Shown: positions 43,371-48,311 of the stretch, one piece after another | Layout: each line of letters begins with the position of its first letter | How positions within the stretch are numbered: position 1 is the first letter of the stretch | Source of the DNA: JARRQB01 sp965368585 | Lineage (GTDB): Bacteria; Pseudomonadota; Gammaproteobacteria; Chromatiales; Chromatiaceae | DNA length: 48,311 nt | Direction of reading: 5' to 3' | Assembly (NCBI GenBank): GCA_965368585.1 | Contig: CBDUNM010000022.1 | Coordinates: 1 to 48,311 of the forward strand | Translations under genes and position numbers: made by a program | The notes under the pieces: generated by a model | Database searches by the model: none | Told to the model about the DNA's origin: nothing | The model's input: only the letters and a program-made list of their open reading frames with translations

Positions 43371-43689
43371 AGGCGAGAGTTTAACGTCCAAGCGCCGCGC
43401 TTGCAGAGAGCATATTCGCCGGTGCTTGAGTTCGGTCAGGCAAATTCGGTGCGAACGGTTGGGTTGCCGGCGGTTTTTTTTGGTTGGCCAGGGATGTCGC
43501 GGATATTGCTCTTGGTGCGTGCTCCGAGCCATCAAATAAGGCCCTGCGGGCGCGTTTGTGCCGCCGCTGAGATGCGCAACACTGGCGACATCGTTTCGGC
43601 GGCGGCTCGAATCTTCCGGCAGGTTTTAACGCGAATTTAATCGACAGGCGGGTTGCACTTGACGGGGTTCGGCAATGGGAGGGCGCTGC
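43371..43689. other. Gene-free region upstream of the HugZ-like gene
   Basis: About 320 bases hold no supportable gene; longer frames running through are extensions or shadows. No clear promoter or terminator was seen. Confidence 0.4.
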
Positions 43690-44085
43690 CTACCGGCAGT
43701 TCGGCTGTTGCACTTCGGCGGCGGCTTCTTCCCGGGTGAAGAACTCTCCGTTGCGATAGAAGCCGGACACGATCCCGCTTTTCAGGCTGGCGGCCCTGCC
43801 CGTTTCGTCGTGCGTGGCAATCCACTCGTCTGGCAGTCCTTCGAGGGTGTGGACTGTGGCGATGCTCCCATCTGCCGTCTTCGAAAGTACTACCCGCCCG
43901 GAATCCCCATCACGATAGGCCGGCACGAAACCGGCGTCGCGATTGTTTTCGCTGACGCCGCCGGACCTCGCAAATCGGCGGTTTTCGTCGGCCAGTTCGG
44001 CATCAGACAAACAAATATCCATCGCGTCTCTATCCAGCGTTTTGGTGTTCGTGACGCGAACACGCTCGCGCCGTTCTTCTGACAT
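43690..44085 (-). CDS. Unnamed conserved hypothetical protein
   Basis: A 131-residue soluble protein. Its core GFVPAYRDGDSGRVVLSKTADGSIATVHTLEGLPDEW, then a variable linker and SGIVSGFYRNGEFFTREEAA, has the balanced, conserved-looking composition of a real gene. I believe it belongs to an uncharacterised gammaproteobacterial family. No catalytic motif, signal peptide or membrane helix is seen. The ATG at 44085 is used; an ATG at 44022 is an alternative. Confidence 0.6.
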   Translation of the reverse strand: MSEERRERVRVTNTKTLDRDAMDICLSDAELADENRRFARSGGVSENNRDAGFVPAYRDGDSGRVVLSKTADGSIATVHTLEGLPDEWIATHDETGRAASLKSGIVSGFYRNGEFFTREEAAAEVQQPNCR

Positions 44086-44362
44086 GCAGATCGAGTGCCA
44101 TGTTTGGTAACATCATAAAAACACGATAATTAATCTGATCGTAGATTGGGAGGGTCCGGACCCTGGTGTCGGGATGTAAAACAGACTGACGCAAACTGCC
44201 GTTTGAAACGGTACAGGTCGACGGTTGGCGCCGGACAATTCTCGGGCAAACAGTATTCGCCAGACGTCTACGTCTGCACAACCGGTTGGTAACAAAGCAG
44301 TCGAGCGACCAGGACCTACCAACGGGCTGCTGCCTGCAGAACGGTCCCGGTTGGCCGCGATT

Positions 44363-44680
44363 TCAGGCCTTTTTCGACCCGCCTTGGCACAGGGGCGAAC
44401 CCGGCGCCTGACCGCCCTTTGCGAACCACTCTTCAGGCGTCATCGTATGCAACGCCAACGCGTGTATCTGCTGGCTGATCTCATCAGCCAGCAGCTGGTT
44501 GACCGCCCGATGGCGCTTAATGAGCGACTGGCCCGCAAACTGCTCGGTCACCAATACCACCTTGAAATGCGATTCGGCACCCTCGGGAACGTTGTGCATA
44601 TGGCTCTCGTTCACGACTTCCAGGTGCAGGGGGGCGAAATCGGTTTTCAGTTTGTCTTCAATGTGCTCGCGCACAGTCAT
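44363..44680 (-). CDS. BolA family protein
   Basis: The ATG at 44680 gives 105 residues. The BolA fold motifs are LHLEVVNESHMHNVPEGAESHFKVVLVTEQFAGQSLIKRHRAVNQLL and HALALHTMTPEEW. BolA proteins pair with monothiol glutaredoxins to bind 2Fe-2S clusters through the conserved His in RHRAV, and E. coli BolA also acts as a transcription regulator. The C-terminal tail (KGGQAPGSPLCQGGSKKA) resembles that of the longer BolA forms. Which BolA subtype it is cannot be told. Confidence 0.9.
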   Translation of the reverse strand: MTVREHIEDKLKTDFAPLHLEVVNESHMHNVPEGAESHFKVVLVTEQFAGQSLIKRHRAVNQLLADEISQQIHALALHTMTPEEWFAKGGQAPGSPLCQGGSKKA

Positions 44681-45008
44681 TGCCAGACCTCCAGGCACTA
44701 CACGCCGCACGCGTGCCGTGCAGATTGTTGGGACGATTCCGACGCGAATCAACCCGGTTGCACTTGGGGTTCTGCGAGATCAGCGGTCCTGGTGAGATTT
44801 GCCGATGAACATGGTAACAAAAAAACGCGGCTGTACCGATGATCTAGGTAATTACGAGGAATGCAAGTATGCCGGTCCAGTGACTGAATTATTCAGACCG
44901 AAGTTCTATGGCGCCGGCCTCCGCCCGATGTAGTGAACGTAGTCTCTACGACGACGAATACCGTTGCATTGATGCTTCTCAACGCTCAATCGGTGCCATC
45001 TCAAGCCT
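44681..45008. other. Gene-free region between PDC-sensor gene and bolA
   Basis: About 330 bases contain no supportable gene on either strand. A promoter for bolA is expected but not clear. Confidence 0.4.
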
Positions 45009-46079
45009 TTAGCCCATGCCTTCCCAGAATGCGGAATCCTCCGCCAGAAACTGGTCGTGCGGGACGTAGTGAGAACCGTCACAGGAGAAATTAAGGCCGA
45101 CGATGCCGTTGAAGATGTTGAACGACCCCGCCCGCAGATAGATCGTGTCATCGGCGAACCGCAGGTGTTTGAAGGTATCCAGAATACGGCGTATCTGGTT
45201 TACGGGCACCACGGCATCGTCCGGATACGGTCGGTGCGGATAGGCCAGGCAGACATCCGGGTCGACCAGTTCATCGTATTCCAGGATCTGATAGCGAAAC
45301 GGATCGTCGATCAGCCACACGGTTGCTCGACTGCTGGAGAAATGGACCTTCAGGTGAAAGACGCCATTTTCGGTCACCAGTTCCTCCACGACGGGCAATA
45401 TCAGTTCGAGGTGCTCGTCAAGGCGGCTCTGGATGCGACACTGCTGGAATACCTGGCCGCGAATTGCCGGGTCTCCCTTGATCTGCCGCCAGCGGCTGGG
45501 TTCGGCGTAAAGATCCTTAGTAATCGGCAGCGTCCTCAGGTCGAAGTCCGCACCCAGGAAGCCGATATGCGCATGATCGCGATAGACGCGCTGTACGGCG
45601 GTCACCGACGGTCGATTGACGCGCAGGCTGATATAGGCCTCCGAAAGCGTCATGTGGCGATCCGCTGAAAGAGCCTTCATATACGGGCGCTCGGACCGAT
45701 CGCGCCCGAAATCTTTCTCGATCAGGCGCTCGAGGGTAATATTGGCACTGATTTGCCGCGCGTCGCGGTCGAGAGCGTACAGGAAGGTGCAGTAGGGCAC
45801 TTCCGGAAACACCGCCAGCAGTTCCCGCTCCAGCGCGCGCCGGTCGTTCCAGTAGTGCGCGCAGCGTTCGGCGGCTCGCTGCATGGGATCGATCAGCATA
45901 TTGTGCAGGGTCGCCCGTTGTCTGAGGATGCGCCTTTGTAGCGGTGAGTTGATCGCTGCCTGGGTCTTATTCAAGAGAGGTGTCTCGTAACCATTGACCG
46001 ACGACGCGGCATTTGTCCGCTCAGCGGATCGAACGCCGCGGGGTTGATACGTGCTGGGCGGTAACGCGTAACCACGCAT
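45009..46079 (-). CDS. Soluble PDC-sensor-domain protein
   Basis: A 356-residue protein without membrane helices. Residues ~85-190 (FPEVPYCTFLYALDRDARQISANIT ... RPYMKAL ... LSEAYISLRVNRPSVTAVQRVYRD ... IGFLGADFDLRTLP) look like a PDC/Cache ligand-sensing domain, which is normally extracytoplasmic between two helices. The C-terminal ~160 residues form a second mixed domain with repeated aromatic residues and no recognised motif. DUF1820 lies 21 bases upstream on the same strand. The first ~35 residues are poor in structure, so the true start could be further in. The function is unknown. Confidence 0.7.
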   Translation of the reverse strand: MRGYALPPSTYQPRGVRSAERTNAASSVNGYETPLLNKTQAAINSPLQRRILRQRATLHNMLIDPMQRAAERCAHYWNDRRALERELLAVFPEVPYCTFLYALDRDARQISANITLERLIEKDFGRDRSERPYMKALSADRHMTLSEAYISLRVNRPSVTAVQRVYRDHAHIGFLGADFDLRTLPITKDLYAEPSRWRQIKGDPAIRGQVFQQCRIQSRLDEHLELILPVVEELVTENGVFHLKVHFSSSRATVWLIDDPFRYQILEYDELVDPDVCLAYPHRPYPDDAVVPVNQIRRILDTFKHLRFADDTIYLRAGSFNIFNGIVGLNFSCDGSHYVPHDQFLAEDSAFWEGMG

Positions 46080-46100
46080 TCGTTCCAGCGGGTATTTCGG

Positions 46101-46424
46101 TCAGTCTTTGTTGCGTTTGCCCGGGCCGTAGGAAGGGAAGGGCGTGACGTTGCCCGCGCCGTCCGCGTCCATGATCTTGTTCTGGCCGCGCTTTTCCACT
46201 TCGTCGATCCTGATGATCGCATGAAGCGGAACGAGAATCCGGTTCACGCTGTTGAATTCGTCGGCCAGTTTTTCTTCGGTGGGATCGATCAATACCGAGG
46301 TGTGCTCCCCGAACAACAGGCCGGTAATTTCCACAAAGCCGTACAGATCGCCCTGGCCGACGTGCTCCGCATGGAGCTGATAGACTTTGCCCTGATTGAA
46401 AAAGGATACTCGAAAGATGCGCAT
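46101..46424 (-). CDS. DUF1820 family protein
   Basis: A 107-residue protein beginning MRIFRVSFFNQGKVYQLHAEHVGQGDLYGFVEI, the mark of DUF1820, a small cytoplasmic family of unknown function in gammaproteobacteria. The rest includes LIDPTEEKLADEF and LVPLHAIIRIDEVEKRG. The last part is Gly/Lys-rich and loose. It is followed 21 bases later by the PDC-sensor gene and diverges from hisI. Confidence 0.88.
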   Translation of the reverse strand: MRIFRVSFFNQGKVYQLHAEHVGQGDLYGFVEITGLLFGEHTSVLIDPTEEKLADEFNSVNRILVPLHAIIRIDEVEKRGQNKIMDADGAGNVTPFPSYGPGKRNKD

Positions 46425-46531
46425 CTGCTTATCCCGTGGTGAACGCCAGAGTGATTTTACGCCGAACCCGGCGGTGGAACAGTGTCTGCGTTATCATCGC
46501 GCGGACATTGATTGTTTCAAGGTTTAAACGA

Positions 46532-46966
46532 GTGGGTGTGCTGAAGCAAACGGAGAAATTTGCGGTTGGCGAGGGTTTGCCGCTGATTCAGGTGTTGGAC
46601 GGGTTGCCCTGGAACGCCGACGGGCTGATACCGGCGATTGCGCAACAACATGACACAGGGGAGGTCTTGATGATGGCTTGGATGAACCGTGCCGCGCTCG
46701 AAGAGACGCTCGCGCAAGGCCGGGTGTGCTATTTCTCCCGGTCCCGGCAGAAATTGTGGCGCAAAGGCGAATCCTCGGGCCAGATCCAATGGCTGCACGA
46801 ACTGCGCTTCGACTGCGATGGCGACACCGTGCTTGTACAAGTTGACCAAACTGGCCCGGCCTGCCATACCGGACGGCGGGATTGTTTCTACAACAAGGTG
46901 GACGGTGATCAGGTTGTCGTCGACCGTGAGCCCTTGATTGATCCCGACGAGTTGTACGGAAAATAG
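46532..46966 (+). CDS. hisI: Phosphoribosyl-AMP cyclohydrolase
   Basis: HisI opens the purine ring of PR-AMP in histidine synthesis, a zinc- and magnesium-dependent step. Seen are GEVLMMAWMNRAALEETL, YFSRSRQKLWRKGESSGQ, the metal-binding FDCDGDTVLVQVDQTGPACHTG, and RDCFY. The GTG at 46532 has AAGG 9 bases upstream and gives 144 residues; the frame opens at 46436. It is a stand-alone HisI without the HisE domain, and no other his gene is present. Confidence 0.93.
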   Translation: MGVLKQTEKFAVGEGLPLIQVLDGLPWNADGLIPAIAQQHDTGEVLMMAWMNRAALEETLAQGRVCYFSRSRQKLWRKGESSGQIQWLHELRFDCDGDTVLVQVDQTGPACHTGRRDCFYNKVDGDQVVVDREPLIDPDELYGK

Positions 46967-47060
46967 CTGCGACACATTTCTTGGTGTGAGGCGTCCGAGA
47001 CGGCGCCATGTCTGGGCGTATTTTGGGGCTCCGCATCCTCAATAGTGCAGGGCCGCCACG

Positions 47061-47924
47061 CTAGGCTGCGTATACGGCGTCGCCGACCGCACCCTTGTCT
47101 ATGCCCTCAAAAATGCGTGCGCGGATCCGCTCGCCCGGGTATTCGCGGGCCGAGACGTCGGCGACGTGCTGGGCGAGCTGTTCGATAGTCGTATCGGCCT
47201 CGATTAGATAACAGCTTTTTGCCGGCAGCTCCAGCTCGAATTCCCCCTGCGCCGAGCGGTATCGAAATCTCCAGAAAGTCTGATCCCGATCACGTCGATC
47301 GATTACTCGGTCGGTTGCGGTCGCGATGTAGATATCGCGCCAACGCGTGGCCCAAGCGGTCTCCAGCGCCGTGTCGCGCTGTCCCTCGCGATAGATTTCG
47401 AGGCGCGAGCGATGCCCGTGGGCAATGCGCTGGCAGTTGCCTTGGTGGTGCTTCAGGCCGTGCGCATAGTGGAAGTATTGATCGGATATTTGCTCGGGCT
47501 CGAGATCTAGATGCAAGTCGGTCACGTTACGCGGCAACAGGGGCGCTATGAGTTCCTTCGCCACCCGGCTCACGGAAGCCGGCGTGATCGAGCGCGCGGC
47601 GATCAGCGCCACTGCCGACCGCGGCGAGCGGTGCCGGATGCGGCCACCTGGCGACAGTTCGAATTCGAGCTCTAGTTGGTCCTCGTCCTCCTGCAGACGC
47701 AGGCGTGAATCGTTGCTCGCGACCAACAGTCGATGATCCAGCTCCCGATCCAGGATGCTTTTTATACCTTTCTTGACGTGTGCGAAGTCGAACACCATGC
47801 CCTGCTCGTCGAGCGCGCCGCCGAGTTCCACATGCACCTGCCAGCTCTCGCCCAACAGCCCGCGTTCGCCGTGTAGATAGGCGAAATCGATAACGGTCAG
47901 ATTATGTACGAATAGACGGGGCAT
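47061..47924 (-). CDS. Two-domain QueD-like (6-carboxytetrahydropterin synthase family) protein
   Basis: A 287-residue protein made of two PTPS-fold halves. The N-terminal half (HNLTVIDFAYLHGERGLLGESWQVHVELGGALDEQGMVFDFAHVKKGIKSIL) keeps the fold and the MVFDF...LDH pattern but lacks the HGH zinc site. The C-terminal half has HGLKHHQGNC and IAHGHRS, the zinc and cysteine residues of QueD. Single-domain QueD makes 6-carboxy-tetrahydropterin for queuosine; this double form is found in gammaproteobacteria and its reaction is uncertain. It lies just downstream of tRNA-Thr on the same strand. Confidence 0.8.
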   Translation of the reverse strand: MPRLFVHNLTVIDFAYLHGERGLLGESWQVHVELGGALDEQGMVFDFAHVKKGIKSILDRELDHRLLVASNDSRLRLQEDEDQLELEFELSPGGRIRHRSPRSAVALIAARSITPASVSRVAKELIAPLLPRNVTDLHLDLEPEQISDQYFHYAHGLKHHQGNCQRIAHGHRSRLEIYREGQRDTALETAWATRWRDIYIATATDRVIDRRDRDQTFWRFRYRSAQGEFELELPAKSCYLIEADTTIEQLAQHVADVSAREYPGERIRARIFEGIDKGAVGDAVYAA

Positions 47925-47988
47925 GGCGAAAAGGTCGACTTGCGGCTTGATCAGCGTGCGCTGGATGTCGTCCCGATTCCAAGAGAGG

Positions 47989-48064
<76 letters not shown>

Positions 48065-48083
48065 TTACAACTTCGAGCGCCAT

Positions 48084-48089
48084 AGTATA
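48084..48089 (-). promoter_or_regulatory. Possible -10 box of tRNA-Thr
   Basis: TATACT on the minus strand lies 19 bases before the tRNA 5' end, a suitable distance for a short leader. No good -35 is seen (TGGCGA at 18 bases is the best). Confidence 0.4.
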
Positions 48090-48138
48090 CTCGCAGCCGA
48101 CGGTGTTTCGCCAGGGTTGTTCCTACTTCGTCTTTGGT

Positions 48139-48163
48139 CGGTGGCTGGTTAGAACAGCCACCG
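48139..48163. repeat. Perfect 9-bp hairpin near the window end
   Basis: CGGTGGCTG and CAGCCACCG pair perfectly across the 7-base loop GTTAGAA. On the plus strand GCGCCTTT follows, so a weak terminator is possible. The remaining ~150 bases contain no feature I can support. Confidence 0.45.
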
Positions 48164-48311
48164 GCGCCTTTAAACGCATATGCTGGCTTCAGTACAATCC
48201 AAATAGCAGATCAGATCCCTACTACGCCACTTTGTTTTAGCACATACCTTAAGTGACGGCAACCTAATATAAAACCAAAGTCCTGCCAAGAGTGACCTCA
48301 AACGATCCATA

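Overview
The window looks like chromosomal DNA from a free-living gammaproteobacterium. It has moderately high GC, many GTG starts and tightly overlapping operons. Housekeeping clusters such as rplU-rpmA-obg-proB, rpsT/murJ-lspA-ribF-ileS and pcnB-folK-panC are typical of that class. A DsrC-type protein with both redox cysteines hints at a sulfur-oxidising lineage (Chromatiales-like); this placement is an inference. There is no rRNA, CRISPR array, prophage or recognisable insertion sequence.

Layout. 1-155: the end of a BCCT-transporter reading frame runs abruptly into the tail of a TPR (BatC-like) gene on the other strand, a rearrangement or assembly join. 104-5091 (minus): a translationally coupled MoxR-DUF58-DUF4381-BatA-BatB-TPR operon, preceded by selU. 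6580-10620: tcdA, a YdcH-like small protein and valS. 10984-13944 (plus): pcnB, folK, panC and a 4-OT-like tautomerase; pcnB has no ATG/GTG/TTG in its conserved N-terminus and appears to start at AUC. 14055-17962: glgA and pgi, divergent across a gene-free gap. 18005-21025: a large membrane-bound PAS-GGDEF-GGDEF-EAL protein. 21734-22789: ispB followed at once by tRNA-Pro(CGG). 22903-26082: promoter, rplU, rpmA, terminator, obg, proB. 26393-32805: rpsT, divergent from murJ-lspA-ribF-ileS. 33180-34392: a beta-CASP metallo-beta-lactamase pseudogene with an internal deletion and a frameshift, ending in a 96-nt nested palindrome. 34420-36515 (minus): btuF, a CobC-like phosphatase and ampD. 36681-40352: a CRP-like site, a DUF1631 protein, an FKBP isomerase and nadC. 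40355-44680 (minus): a flagellar-rod-like mini-protein, coding debris, dsrC/tusE, phoU, a HugZ-like protein, an unnamed protein and bolA. 45009-48064: a soluble PDC-sensor protein, DUF1820, hisI, a two-domain QueD-like protein and tRNA-Thr(CGT).

Most genes are core functions: translation and tRNA maturation (valS, ileS, selU, tcdA, ribosomal proteins), envelope biogenesis (murJ, lspA, ampD, ispB, Bat operon), cofactors (folK, panC, ribF, nadC, queD-like, btuF/cobC) and glycogen/hexose metabolism (glgA, pgi). I do not see a convincing wholly new multi-gene system. The observations most worth a second look are the AUC start of pcnB, the decayed beta-CASP gene with its nested palindrome, the CRP-like site between ampD and the DUF1631 gene, the degenerate second GGDEF domain, and the orphan DsrC.
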